Of a DNA stretch of 64,000 nucleotides, positions 16,565-24,619 are shown piece after piece. Within the stretch, counting starts at the first letter, position 1. Each line of letters opens with the position of its first letter. The notes under the pieces were generated by a model. It did no database searches and was not told where the DNA came from. It saw only the letters and a list, made by a program, of their open reading frames with translations. This DNA comes from SHWB01 sp050246875 (lineage in GTDB: Bacteria; Pseudomonadota; Alphaproteobacteria; UBA6615), in NCBI GenBank assembly GCA_050246875.1, contig JBFWVF010000009.1, forward strand, positions 1 through 64,000. The letters run 5' to 3'. The position numbers were made by a program, and so were the translations under genes.

Positions 16565-16574
16565 CAAATTTTCG

Positions 16575-16603
16575 TTGACAACGCCAACGGTCGCGCCGAT
16601 ATA
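16575..16603 (+). promoter_or_regulatory. Housekeeping-type promoter of the phasin gene
   Basis: A perfect TTGACA at 16575-16580, 17 bases, then GATATA at 16598-16603. Transcription would start near 16610, inside or next to the second TGC dyad, leaving a leader of about 90 bases. Confidence 0.7.
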
Positions 16604-16614
16604 GGGGGTCATGT

Positions 16615-16623
16615 TGCAGTGCA
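16615..16623. promoter_or_regulatory. Probable PhaR operator 2 (TGCAGTGCA)
   Basis: A second palindrome, TGCAGTGCA, sits at the expected transcription start, 59 bases (centre to centre) from the first. Two TGC dyads bracketing the promoter fit repression by PhaR that is relieved when PHA granules titrate the repressor. Confidence 0.65.
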
Positions 16624-16699
16624 GCATCGGCTCAGCGCCCCGTGGGCCGATCGCCGTTGAAACGTACCCCGTACGACCCCGAATCCAGGAGCCCCGTCC

Positions 16700-17239
16700 A
16701 TGACCACAACCGCGAAGAAGACCGCCATGCCGAAATCCCCCGTCGAGCACGTCGAGGCCGTTGCCCAGGCCCAGAAGGAAACCGTCGAGGCCGCCGTGAA
16801 GGCCGGCGCCGAGGCGATGACGCGCGGCTACGAGCGCGCCGTCGAGATGACCCGCGAGCAGGTCGACAAGGCCAGCACCTTCGCCTTCAAGGGCTACGAC
16901 GATCTCGCCTCCTTCAACCGCGAGAACCTCGATGCCGTCGTCGAGACCTCGAACATCGTCGCCAAGGGCGTCGAGGATCTCGGCAAGGAAGTCACCACCT
17001 TCACCCAGTCGGCCTTCGAGACCGGCCTCGCCACGACCAAGAAGATGTTCGCGGTGAAGAACTTCCAGGAGTTCGTGGACCTGCAGAATGCCTGGGCCAA
17101 GCAGACCCTCGACGGCTTCCTCGGCGAGAGCGCCAAGCTGCACGAGATGTCGCTGAAGCTGGCGACCAGCGCCGCGGCGCCGATGAACCTGCGCGTCGGC
17201 AAGGCCATCGAGCGCATGAGCAAGCCGCTCGCCGCCTGA
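16700..17239 (+). CDS. Phasin-family PHA granule protein
   Basis: A 179-residue, Ala/Lys/Glu-rich, wholly helical protein with the phasin core FNRENLDAVVETSNIVAKG and the later FQEFVDLQNAWAKQTLDGF. Phasins coat polyhydroxyalkanoate granules and control their size and number. AGGAG lies 8 bases before the ATG. The promoter has two TGC palindromes expected for PhaR control, and a strong terminator follows, so the gene is a single-gene unit. No pha synthase gene is in the window. Confidence 0.92.
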   Translation: MTTTAKKTAMPKSPVEHVEAVAQAQKETVEAAVKAGAEAMTRGYERAVEMTREQVDKASTFAFKGYDDLASFNRENLDAVVETSNIVAKGVEDLGKEVTTFTQSAFETGLATTKKMFAVKNFQEFVDLQNAWAKQTLDGFLGESAKLHEMSLKLATSAAAPMNLRVGKAIERMSKPLAA

Positions 17240-17268
17240 TACGCACCGGCATAGCCCGGATGCCAGCC

Positions 17269-17300
17269 GGCCCGGCGCGGTTCCCGCGCCGGGCCGTTTT
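17269..17300 (+). terminator. Rho-independent terminator after the phasin gene
   Basis: An 11-base stem, GGCCCGGCGCG with CGCGCCGGGCC, closes a 5-base loop (GTTCC) and is followed by GTTTTGCTTT. It lies 30 bases after the phasin stop codon. Confidence 0.9.
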
Positions 17301-17402
17301 GCTTTCCGGCCGGCCGATTGCGGGGGTGGGGGCTTTGCGCGCCCGAACCGCATCCCATATCATAATCCCCGGTTCACTGCGGCACACGAGTCCCCGTCCC
17401 CG

Positions 17403-17813
17403 ATGACCATGGTCCAGCCAGCCACCGAGCGGCGCGCCGAGCCGGCGTGGCGCTGGCGTATGGCCGGGGAGGGCGACGACGACGGCGGCGACAACGAGGG
17501 TCCGCCCCGCCGCGGCAACAACCAGACCGGCGTCATCACGCGCACCAGGACGCGCACGAAAAAGCCGTCCATGTACAAGGTGCTGATGCTGAACGACGAC
17601 TACACACCGATGGAGTTCGTCGTCCACGTCCTCGAACGCTTCTTCGGCAAGGCGCACGAGGAAGCCGTCCGCATCATGCTGCACGTCCATCAGCGCGGCG
17701 TCGGCGTGTGCGGTGTCTTTACCTACGAAGTGGCGGAAACGAAGGTCACGCAGGTGATCGACTTCGCCCGCCGTCATCAGCATCCCCTCCAGTGCACGCT
17801 GGAGAAGGATTGA
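17403..17813 (+). CDS. clpS: ClpS, N-degron adaptor of ClpAP
   Basis: Binds bulky N-terminal residues (Leu, Phe, Tyr, Trp) and delivers the proteins to ClpAP. The core starts at about residue 57 with YKVLMLNDDYTPMEFVV, and HQRGVGVCGVFTYEVAETK follows. The 50-residue N-terminal extension is Gly/Asp/Arg-rich and likely flexible, as needed to engage the ClpA pore. clpA follows 56 bases downstream. Aat and Bpt, which create Leu/Phe N-degrons, are encoded at 30.5 and 57.1 kb. Confidence 0.96.
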   Translation: MTMVQPATERRAEPAWRWRMAGEGDDDGGDNEGPPRRGNNQTGVITRTRTRTKKPSMYKVLMLNDDYTPMEFVVHVLERFFGKAHEEAVRIMLHVHQRGVGVCGVFTYEVAETKVTQVIDFARRHQHPLQCTLEKD

Positions 17814-17869
17814 CCTGACCCGGGCGCCCGCAACGGGCGCAGGGGTCGCCCCGGCCAGGGTGAGCCAGC

Positions 17870-20197
17870 ATGTTGTCGCGCAATCTCGAGCAGTCGTTGC
17901 ACCGGGCCCTCGGCCATGCCAACGAGCGCCGGCACGAATACGCGACGCTTGAGCACCTGTTGCTGGCGCTGACGGAGGACCAGGACGCGATCGCCGTCCT
18001 GCGCGCCTGCGGCGTCGACATCGACCGCCTGCGCCGTGATCTCACCGACTACGTCGACGAGGAGCTTTCGGGCCTCATCACCAGCCGGCTGGAAGAGGCC
18101 AAGCCGACCGCCGGATTTCAGCGCGTCCTGCAGCGGGCTGCCATCCACGTCCAGTCGTCGGGGCGCGAGGAGGTGACCGGTGCCAACGTGCTCGTCGCCA
18201 TGTTCTCGGAGCGCGAGAGCCACGCCGTCTACTACCTGCAGCAGCAGGACATGACGCGTCTCGACGCGGTGAACTACATCAGTCACGGCATCGCCAAAGT
18301 GCCCGGCCAGGAAGCGCGTCCGGCCGTCTCGGGGGCAGACGAGGACGCGCAGGCGGAGAACGTCGTGAAGAAGGGCCAGGAGGCGCTTGCCGCCTATTGC
18401 GTGAACCTGAACGAGAAGGCGAAGCAGGGCCGCATCGACCCGCTGATCGGCCGCGAGGCCGAGGTCGAGCGCACCATCCAGATCCTTGCCCGCCGGCAGA
18501 AGAACAACCCGCTCTATGTCGGCGATCCCGGCGTCGGCAAGACCGCCATCGCTGAGGGGCTGGCGAAGAAGATCGTCGAGGGCGATGTCCCCGAGGTGCT
18601 CGCCGACGCCACCATCTTCGCCCTCGACATGGGCTCGCTGCTCGCCGGCACGCGCTACCGCGGTGACTTCGAGGAGCGCCTCAAGGCCGTGATGTCGGAA
18701 CTCGAGGCGACCGAGGGCGCGGTCCTCTTCATCGACGAGATCCACACCGTCATCGGCGCCGGCGCCACTTCGGGCGGCGCGATGGACGCCTCGAACCTGC
18801 TCAAGCCGGCGCTGGCCAGCGGCCGTATACGCTGCATCGGCTCGACCACCTACAAGGAATACCGCAACTACTTCGAGAAGGACCGCGCGCTGGTCCGCCG
18901 CTTCCAGAAGATCGACGTCAACGAGCCGACGGTCGAGGACACGATCAAGATCCTGCGCGGCCTCAAGCCTTACTACGAACGTCACCACAAGGTGCGCTAC
19001 ACCGAGCAGGCCGTGCGTACGGCCGTCGAGCTGTCGGCGCGGTACATCAACGACCGCAAGCTGCCGGACTCGGCGATCGACGTGATCGACGAGGTCGGCG
19101 CGGCGCAGATGCTGCTGCCGCCGCATCGCCGCAAGAAGACCGTCAGCGTGCGCGACGTCGAGGCGGTGGTGGCGAAGATCGCGCGCATCCCCCCCAAGTC
19201 TGTCTCGCGCGACGACAAGAAGGCGCTGGAGACGCTGGAGCGCGACCTCAAGAGCATGGTCTACGGCCAGGACAAGGCGCTCGACGCGCTGGCCTCGGCG
19301 ATCAAGCTCGCCCGCGCCGGCCTGCGCGAGCCGGAGAAGCCGATCGGCTCCTACCTGTTCTCGGGTCCGACCGGCGTCGGCAAGACCGAGGCGGCGCGGC
19401 AGCTTGCCCGCACGCTCGGCATCGAGCTGACGCGCTTCGACATGTCCGAATACATGGAGCGCCACTCCGTCTCGCGTCTCATCGGCGCACCGCCAGGCTA
19501 TGTCGGCTTCGACCAGGGCGGCCTGCTGACCGACGCCGTCGACCAGCATCCGCACTGCGTCCTGCTGCTCGACGAGATCGAGAAGGCGCATCCCGACCTG
19601 TTCAACATCCTGCTGCAGGTGATGGATCACGGGAAGCTGACCGACCACAACGGCAAGAACGTCGACTTCCGCAACGTCATCCTGATCATGACGACCAACG
19701 CCGGCGCCGCCGACCTGGCGAAGCCGGCGATCGGCTTCGGCTCGGGCGTGCGCGAGGGCGACGACCAGGAAGCGATTAACCGGATGTTCTCGCCGGAGTT
19801 CCGCAACCGGCTCGACGCGGTCATCGGCTTCACGAACCTGACGCCGGCCGTCATGGGCCGCGTGGTCGACAAGTTCATCATGCAGCTTGAGGCCCAGCTC
19901 GGCGACCGCAACGTCACCATCGAGCTCGACGAGGCCGCGCGCACCTGGCTTGCCGAGAAGGGCTACGATCCCAGCTTCGGCGCCCGTCCGCTGGCCCGCG
20001 TCATCCAGGACAACGTCAAGAAGCCGCTGGCCGAAGAACTGCTGTTCGGCAAGCTGTCGAAGGGCGGTTCGGTGAAGGTCAGCGTCGCCGACGACAAGCT
20101 CGTCTTCGACCTCAAGGAGGAGACGCCGGCCCCGGCCGGCCCCGCCCGCGAGGAAGAGGGCGAGGACGAGCGCGAACCGGAACTGGTCGGCAAGTAG
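17870..20197 (+). CDS. clpA: ClpA, ATPase subunit of ClpAP protease
   Basis: A Hsp100 unfoldase of 775 residues. The N-domain (1-145) docks ClpS. The first AAA+ domain has GDPGVGKT at 218-225, and the second has GPTGVGKT at 499-506. The ClpP-binding loop area and Clp D2 small domain follow, and the end is an acidic tail (EEEGEDEREPELVGK). No M-domain coiled coil of ClpB size is present, which separates it from ClpB/C. The substrate route is N-degron and other ClpS-dependent or direct targets. clpP is not in the window. Confidence 0.97.
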   Translation: MLSRNLEQSLHRALGHANERRHEYATLEHLLLALTEDQDAIAVLRACGVDIDRLRRDLTDYVDEELSGLITSRLEEAKPTAGFQRVLQRAAIHVQSSGREEVTGANVLVAMFSERESHAVYYLQQQDMTRLDAVNYISHGIAKVPGQEARPAVSGADEDAQAENVVKKGQEALAAYCVNLNEKAKQGRIDPLIGREAEVERTIQILARRQKNNPLYVGDPGVGKTAIAEGLAKKIVEGDVPEVLADATIFALDMGSLLAGTRYRGDFEERLKAVMSELEATEGAVLFIDEIHTVIGAGATSGGAMDASNLLKPALASGRIRCIGSTTYKEYRNYFEKDRALVRRFQKIDVNEPTVEDTIKILRGLKPYYERHHKVRYTEQAVRTAVELSARYINDRKLPDSAIDVIDEVGAAQMLLPPHRRKKTVSVRDVEAVVAKIARIPPKSVSRDDKKALETLERDLKSMVYGQDKALDALASAIKLARAGLREPEKPIGSYLFSGPTGVGKTEAARQLARTLGIELTRFDMSEYMERHSVSRLIGAPPGYVGFDQGGLLTDAVDQHPHCVLLLDEIEKAHPDLFNILLQVMDHGKLTDHNGKNVDFRNVILIMTTNAGAADLAKPAIGFGSGVREGDDQEAINRMFSPEFRNRLDAVIGFTNLTPAVMGRVVDKFIMQLEAQLGDRNVTIELDEAARTWLAEKGYDPSFGARPLARVIQDNVKKPLAEELLFGKLSKGGSVKVSVADDKLVFDLKEETPAPAGPAREEEGEDEREPELVGK

Positions 20198-20209
20198 GGA
20201 AAGCCGGCG

Positions 20210-20659
20210 TCAGCGCACCTGGTGCTGCGCCGCCGCTTCCCAGGGGTCGAGCAGCGTCGCACCCGCGTGCTCCACGCCACGGATGTTGCGCGTGACAAGG
20301 ACAAGCTGATGCTCGATGGCCGTCGCCGCGAGCAACGTATCGATGACCGGCGGCGACTGCCGCGTCAGGCGCTTGACCGCGCCGCTGATGTGCCCCCAGC
20401 GATGCACGATGGCGTCGGACACCGGCAGGACGCGCCCGCGAAAGCGTGCGGCGAGGGCGGCAAGTGCGGCCTCGTAACGCAGCACAGCGGGGCTGGCCGG
20501 ATCGAGATGGGCGATGCCCTTTTCGTACTCGGCAAGCGTCAGGACACTGATGAAGAGCCGGCCCTCCGGCACGGCGCGGGCCCATGCGACGACATTGCGC
20601 GCGGGCGTCGCGCGGCCGAGTTCGCTGACGACATTGGTGTCGAGCAGCCAGCCGTTCAC
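20210..20659 (-). CDS. VapC-type PIN-domain toxin
   Basis: A 149-residue PIN-domain ribonuclease. Acidic site residues are visible in WLLDTNVVSELGR (Asp7), SVLTLAEYEKG (Glu), PVIDTLLAATA (Asp) and VTRNI. VapC toxins cut tRNA or rRNA. The start codon GTG overlaps the antitoxin stop (GTGA), the usual coupling for such pairs. The subgroup with TNVVSELGR resembles the FitB/VapC-like branch. Confidence 0.9.
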   Translation of the reverse strand: MNGWLLDTNVVSELGRATPARNVVAWARAVPEGRLFISVLTLAEYEKGIAHLDPASPAVLRYEAALAALAARFRGRVLPVSDAIVHRWGHISGAVKRLTRQSPPVIDTLLAATAIEHQLVLVTRNIRGVEHAGATLLDPWEAAAQHQVR

Positions 20660-20985
20660 AGTTCGATGTCGCGGCCGCGGTCGGGTTCGCGCTCGATGTC
20701 GAGGTCGGCGAGGGCCAGCCCCTGCAGGAAATCCACGAGGTCGGCGCGGTCGTGCTGTTCGATGCTCATGGCCGAATACTCCTCCGCCGCGACGATCACC
20801 ACCGCCTGCTGGCCGCGCACCGTGACCAGTTGCGGCCCCGCCTCGCGCGCCCGGCGGACGACTTCGCTGAACTGCGCCTTGGCATCCTCGAGCTTCCAGG
20901 CCGGCAGGGCGTCGTTGCCCCCGTTCGCCCTGACGTCAGGATCGAACGTCGCGCGGACTTCGCCTACTCCCGGACGCTGCGCCAT
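20656..20985 (-). CDS. Phd/YefM-type antitoxin
   Basis: A 109-residue partner of the PIN toxin. The Phd/YefM DNA-binding fold is seen in WKLEDAKAQFSEVVRRA and PQLVTVRGQQAVVIVAAEEY; the C-terminal acidic part (residues 80-109) should wrap the toxin. A 30-residue N-terminal extension precedes the domain. The start is ATG 20985 with AGGAG 7 bases before it, because a longer frame would run through the promoter. Expected to repress its own promoter at the repeats upstream. Confidence 0.88.
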   Translation of the reverse strand: MAQRPGVGEVRATFDPDVRANGGNDALPAWKLEDAKAQFSEVVRRAREAGPQLVTVRGQQAVVIVAAEEYSAMSIEQHDRADLVDFLQGLALADLDIEREPDRGRDIEL

Positions 20986-20994
20986 GATGCACTC

Positions 20995-21009
20995 CTGACC
21001 ATCTGACCA
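20995..21009. promoter_or_regulatory. Direct repeat, possible antitoxin operator
   Basis: CTGACCA occurs at 20995-21001 and again at 21003-21009, an 8-base period, between the -10 element and the antitoxin start. Position and repetition fit an autoregulatory site. Confidence 0.45.
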
Positions 21010-21010
21010 G

Positions 21011-21039
21011 AATATAATCCGGGCAGGTTCGCGGTGCAA
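21011..21039 (-). promoter_or_regulatory. Promoter of the toxin-antitoxin operon
   Basis: Read on the minus strand: TTGCAC (21039-21034), 17 bases, TATATT (21016-21011). This is a close match to the vegetative consensus in an otherwise GC-rich region, 26 bases before the antitoxin start. Confidence 0.7.
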
Positions 21040-21055
21040 CAAGATAGTCAGCAGG

Positions 21056-22237
21056 TCAGCTCGCTCCGTCTTCCTTGCGGAACGGCGAATACTCCTCCTC
21101 GATCAGCGCCATCTCGGCCTCGACTTCGCGGCGCTCGGCCTCGCAGAAGCGGGCGACGGCGGCACGGAAGCCGCGATCCGGGATGTAATGCGCGCTGTAG
21201 GTCTCGACCGGCATGTAGCCGCGCTGGATCTTGTGCGGCCCCTGCGTGCCGGCCTCGACGCGCTGCAGGCCGTGGGCGATGGCGTAGTCGATGGCCTGGT
21301 AGTAGCAGCATTCGAAGTGGAGGAACGGCACGTCCTCGGCACAGCCCCAGTTGCGGCCGAACAGCGCCGTCGGCCCCTTCAGGTTCAGCGCCCCGGCGAT
21401 CGGCCGTTCGCCGCGGAAGGCCATGACCAGCACGACGCTGTCGCCCATGCGATGTTGCAGGAGGTCGAAGCACTGCCGGGTGAGATAGGGGTGGCCCCAC
21501 TTGCGGTCGTATGTGTCCTGGTAGAAGCGATAGAAGGCGTCCCAGTGGCGCGGCGCGATGTCGGTGCCGGACAGTGCGCGCACCTCGATGCCGGCGTCGG
21601 CGATGGCCTTGCGTTCCTTGCGGATATTCTTCCGCTTGCGGCTCGACAGCGCGGCAAGGAAATCGTCGAAGTCCCGGTAGCCGGCATTGGCCCAGTGGAA
21701 CTGCCGCCCGACGCGCTGGATCCAGCCGGCCGCGCCGAGTGCCTCCCAGTCCGCCTTGTCGGGAAAGGTGACGTGGACGGAGGAGACGTCGAGACGTTCG
21801 GCCAGCGTTTCCAGGGTCGACGCCAGCGCGCGCCGCAGGGCCGCAGCGTCCGCGCCACCGCCGACCAGCAGCCGCGGGCCGGGAACGGGCGAGAACGGCA
21901 CGGCGACCTGGAGCTTGGGGTAGTAGGTGCCGCCGGCGCGTTCCCAGGCATGGGCCCAGCCGTGATCGAAGACGTACTCACCCTGGCTGTGGCTCTTCAG
22001 ATAGAGCGGGCAGGCGGCGGCGAGGCGACCCTTGGCGTCCTCGATCACCAGATGCCGCGGTATCCATCCGGCCCGCGGGCCGGCCGAGCCGCTTTCTTCC
22101 AGACAGTGAAGAAATGTGTGAGAAACGAACGGATTATCGCCGTCCGTTAAGGCATCCCACGAAGCGGCCGGCACATCGGCGATCCGTTCGACCGTGCGGG
22201 CGACGAGGCTGTCCTGGCCATCGGGCAAGTGCGGCAT
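21056..22237 (-). CDS. COG3146-type GNAT-fold acyltransferase
   Basis: A 393-residue protein of the family annotated as peptidogalycan biosynthesis or DUF482, a tandem GNAT fold similar to FemX-like aminoacyltransferases. Recognisable stretches are WDALTDGDNPFVSHTFLHCL at the N-terminus, LSSRKRKNIRKERK in the middle and HFECCYYQAIDYAI near the end. No signal peptide. The actual substrate is not established for this family; cell-wall precursors are a guess by fold. Confidence 0.85.
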   Translation of the reverse strand: MPHLPDGQDSLVARTVERIADVPAASWDALTDGDNPFVSHTFLHCLEESGSAGPRAGWIPRHLVIEDAKGRLAAACPLYLKSHSQGEYVFDHGWAHAWERAGGTYYPKLQVAVPFSPVPGPRLLVGGGADAAALRRALASTLETLAERLDVSSVHVTFPDKADWEALGAAGWIQRVGRQFHWANAGYRDFDDFLAALSSRKRKNIRKERKAIADAGIEVRALSGTDIAPRHWDAFYRFYQDTYDRKWGHPYLTRQCFDLLQHRMGDSVVLVMAFRGERPIAGALNLKGPTALFGRNWGCAEDVPFLHFECCYYQAIDYAIAHGLQRVEAGTQGPHKIQRGYMPVETYSAHYIPDRGFRAAVARFCEAERREVEAEMALIEEEYSPFRKEDGAS

Positions 22238-22297
22238 CCGGGCAACGGTACGCGACCATCCAACCCTAAGCTCCCCGGCGCGCCGGGGAAAGGCCGG

Positions 22298-23545
22298 TCA
22301 GGCAATCAGCCGGTGTCGCGGCAGGCGGACGACCACCGTGGTGCCGACCCCGGTCGCGCTGTCGATGCTGACCGTGCCGCCATGCGCCTCGACGTGGCGG
22401 CGCACCAGCGTCAGTCCGAGGCCGGCGCCGCCCTCGGCGGCGAGCTGGGTGTCGCGCGTGCGATAGAACGGCTCGAAGACGTAGTCGATCTCCTCGATCG
22501 GAATGCCCTTGCCGGTGTCCTCGACGATCAGTTCGATGTCGCCGTCACCGGCCAGTTGGGCGGCGACCGTGATGGTGCCGCCGTCCGGTGTGAACTTGAC
22601 CGCGTTGGACAGCAGCTGCAGGGCGATCTGCCTCAGGGTGCGCGGGTCGCCGTTCAGCGGCGGCAACGCATCGAGCCCGCATTCGACGATGCGCAGTCCC
22701 TTGGCGAGGGCGGCGCCGTCGAGCATGCGGCGGGCATCGGCGACCGCATCGGCCAGCGACACGGCCTCGGTGGCGACCGGTGAGCCCGAGGCACCGGCCG
22801 GCGACAGGTCCAGCAGGTTGTCGATCAACCGCAGCAGATGGGCCCCGGAGGCGCGGATGTCGCGTACGTATTCCGCCTGCTTGTCGCTGAGGGTGCCGGC
22901 TACGCCGCCCTCGAGCATCTGTGCGAAGCCGATCACGGCATTGAGGGGCGTCCGCAATTCGTGGGAGAGGTTGGAGAGAAAGTCGGTCTTGGCCTGATCG
23001 GCGACGCGGGCCTGTGCCTCGGCCCGGAGCATGGCGATTTCAGCTTCCTTGCGCGTGGTGATGTCGACCTGCATCACCACGCCACCGCCACTGTCGCCAT
23101 CGACACTCATCGGCGACACCACAAGACGGTACCAGCGTTGCCCGTCGGGCCCCTGGACCGGGTATTCCATCTCGTAGCTGTCGACCTGGCCTGCGAGTAT
23201 GGCGTCGAGCAGGATGGCCTGCCGGCCGGGGGCTGCGGCATCGTCCAGCGTTGCGATCAGGGTTTCGTCGATGAGGCCGGGCAGGAAGCGCGGGCCGAGG
23301 CCATCGCGCGCGGTCAGCCGGTGCCACGCCTCGTTCGCGGCGATGATCTGGCCGCGGCCGTCGAGGACGGCGACATTGGCGGGGATTGCGTGCAGCGCGG
23401 GTGCCGCGCGGCTGTCGGCCCGGCTGCGAATGTCGGGCGATCCGCCCGCCGCCCGCCGCTCGGCCGCGGGACGTGGCGTTTCACCGGTTGCGCCGACGCT
23501 CTCCGGCAGTACGCGCGGGCGGTTTGTTGATTCGCTTGGCGCCAT
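22298..23545 (-). CDS. Soluble PAS sensor histidine kinase
   Basis: 415 residues with no membrane segment. A PAS domain spans about 50-165 (VAVLDGRGQIIAANEAWHRL), HisKA carries His195 in SHELRTPLNAVIGFAQML, and the HATPase domain (about 300-412) has N-box LLSNAVKFT, G1 DTGKGIP and G2 GGAGLGLTLV. No receiver domain and no adjacent response regulator, so it is an orphan kinase; HELRTPLNAVIGF is the style of PleC/DivJ-like and other alphaproteobacterial cell-cycle or stress kinases. Signal unknown. Confidence 0.93.
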   Translation of the reverse strand: MAPSESTNRPRVLPESVGATGETPRPAAERRAAGGSPDIRSRADSRAAPALHAIPANVAVLDGRGQIIAANEAWHRLTARDGLGPRFLPGLIDETLIATLDDAAAPGRQAILLDAILAGQVDSYEMEYPVQGPDGQRWYRLVVSPMSVDGDSGGGVVMQVDITTRKEAEIAMLRAEAQARVADQAKTDFLSNLSHELRTPLNAVIGFAQMLEGGVAGTLSDKQAEYVRDIRASGAHLLRLIDNLLDLSPAGASGSPVATEAVSLADAVADARRMLDGAALAKGLRIVECGLDALPPLNGDPRTLRQIALQLLSNAVKFTPDGGTITVAAQLAGDGDIELIVEDTGKGIPIEEIDYVFEPFYRTRDTQLAAEGGAGLGLTLVRRHVEAHGGTVSIDSATGVGTTVVVRLPRHRLIA

Positions 23546-23888
23546 ACCCCACCCTTCGAAGCGACGGGGTCGCTTCCCTCACATGCCGATGGCCCCCGCG
23601 GCATCTGAAACACGACATCATGCTAACTGGACTGGCATCGTGATGCCAGAGAAAATTCAATGAATTCCGTAACTTACATCGTTAACAAGTGTATCGGTCG
23701 GACCCTCGCGCCGGGCCGAAGTGTTTCATTGCTCCACCGGACGAGCCGCATCTCCCGGTCGTGGTCGCGGGCGCAAAATCCGCAACTGGTGAATTCATGG
23801 CGACGATTCGCGGCGCGGCACGGCTCGCAACCGGACGGGCGTTGAATCAGGTGTTGCGCTGGGCCGGCCGCGACGCCGGCGCGCGAAA
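23546..23888. other. Intergenic region, no gene seen (343 bases)
   Basis: This gap lies upstream of the histidine kinase and downstream of ridA, both on the minus strand. The part 23610-23700 is clearly richer in A and T than the surroundings and probably holds the kinase promoter. No convincing -35/-10 pair, CtrA box or stable hairpin could be fixed. Short open frames here look non-coding. Confidence 0.5.
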
Positions 23889-24356
23889 TCAGCGGACTTC
23901 GAAAATCGCCTCGACCTCGCAGGCGACGCCGGCGGGAAGGGAGGCCATGCCGACCGCCGCGCGGGCATGCCGGCCGGCGTCCCCCAGCACCTCGGCAAAG
24001 AGGTCGGAGGCGCCGTTGACCACCTTCGGGTGGTCGCGGAATTCCGGCGTGGCGGCCACGAAGCCCGTCACCTTCACGCAGCGCACGATGCGGTCGAGGT
24101 CGCCGTCGAGCGCCGCGCTCGCCTGCGCCAGCAGCGACAGGCCGCAGGTCCGGGCCGCCCGGGCGCCGTCCTCGACGCTCAGTTCGGCCCCGAGGCGGCC
24201 GATCGGTCCCGGCTTGCCGTCGACCATCGAGATCTGTCCGGAAACGAACAGCAGGTTTCCGGTCCGTACGGTCGGCACGTAGTTGCCGGCCGGCGGATTA
24301 GCGGCGGGCAGGGTGATACCGAGTTCCCGCAGGCGTGCAGCGACCTTTCCGGCCAT
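23889..24356 (-). CDS. RidA/YjgF-family enamine deaminase-like protein
   Basis: 155 residues of the RidA fold, which hydrolyses reactive enamines and imines released by PLP enzymes. Seen: LFVSGQISMVDGKPG, the central LDGDLDRIVRCVKVTGFV, and GVACEVEAIFEVR at the end, but the catalytic-type Arg sits in a GRHARAAVGMASLP context as in the longer, divergent RidA subgroup. Threonine deaminase, a classical source of such enamines, is encoded at 62.6 kb. Confidence 0.92.
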   Translation of the reverse strand: MAGKVAARLRELGITLPAANPPAGNYVPTVRTGNLLFVSGQISMVDGKPGPIGRLGAELSVEDGARAARTCGLSLLAQASAALDGDLDRIVRCVKVTGFVAATPEFRDHPKVVNGASDLFAEVLGDAGRHARAAVGMASLPAGVACEVEAIFEVR

Positions 24357-24491
24357 GACGATCTCCTCATGCGATGTGGCGGAGACGATAGCGACCGGCG
24401 CGCCGCCCCGGAACCGAAGTCTGCATCGGATCGGAAAAACCGGGGCGTGGCTGCCTGCACACGCCCCGTAGGTCAGGGAGGAGAGTGACCA

Positions 24492-24531
24492 CCCGGGAGC
24501 AACCCCAACCTACGAACGCAACACTCCCGGG
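24492..24531. repeat. Short perfect inverted repeat
   Basis: CCCGGGAG (24492-24499) and CTCCCGGG (24524-24531) are perfect complements separated by 24 bases. It lies between nrdJ and ridA (both minus strand). No T-run follows, so a terminator is uncertain. The rest of this 263-base gap shows nothing else. Confidence 0.4.
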
Positions 24532-24619
24532 CTACCGTCCCGGCACGACAGCCATCGCGGCGCGCACCGGAACCTCGTTGCCCGACGCCCGTGGCGCCGG
24601 GTCGTCACGTCGCCCCGCC

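Noticed and set aside
23660..23845. Small frame of 61 codons upstream of the histidine kinase
   Set aside because: No ribosome binding site and atypical codon use; treated as intergenic.
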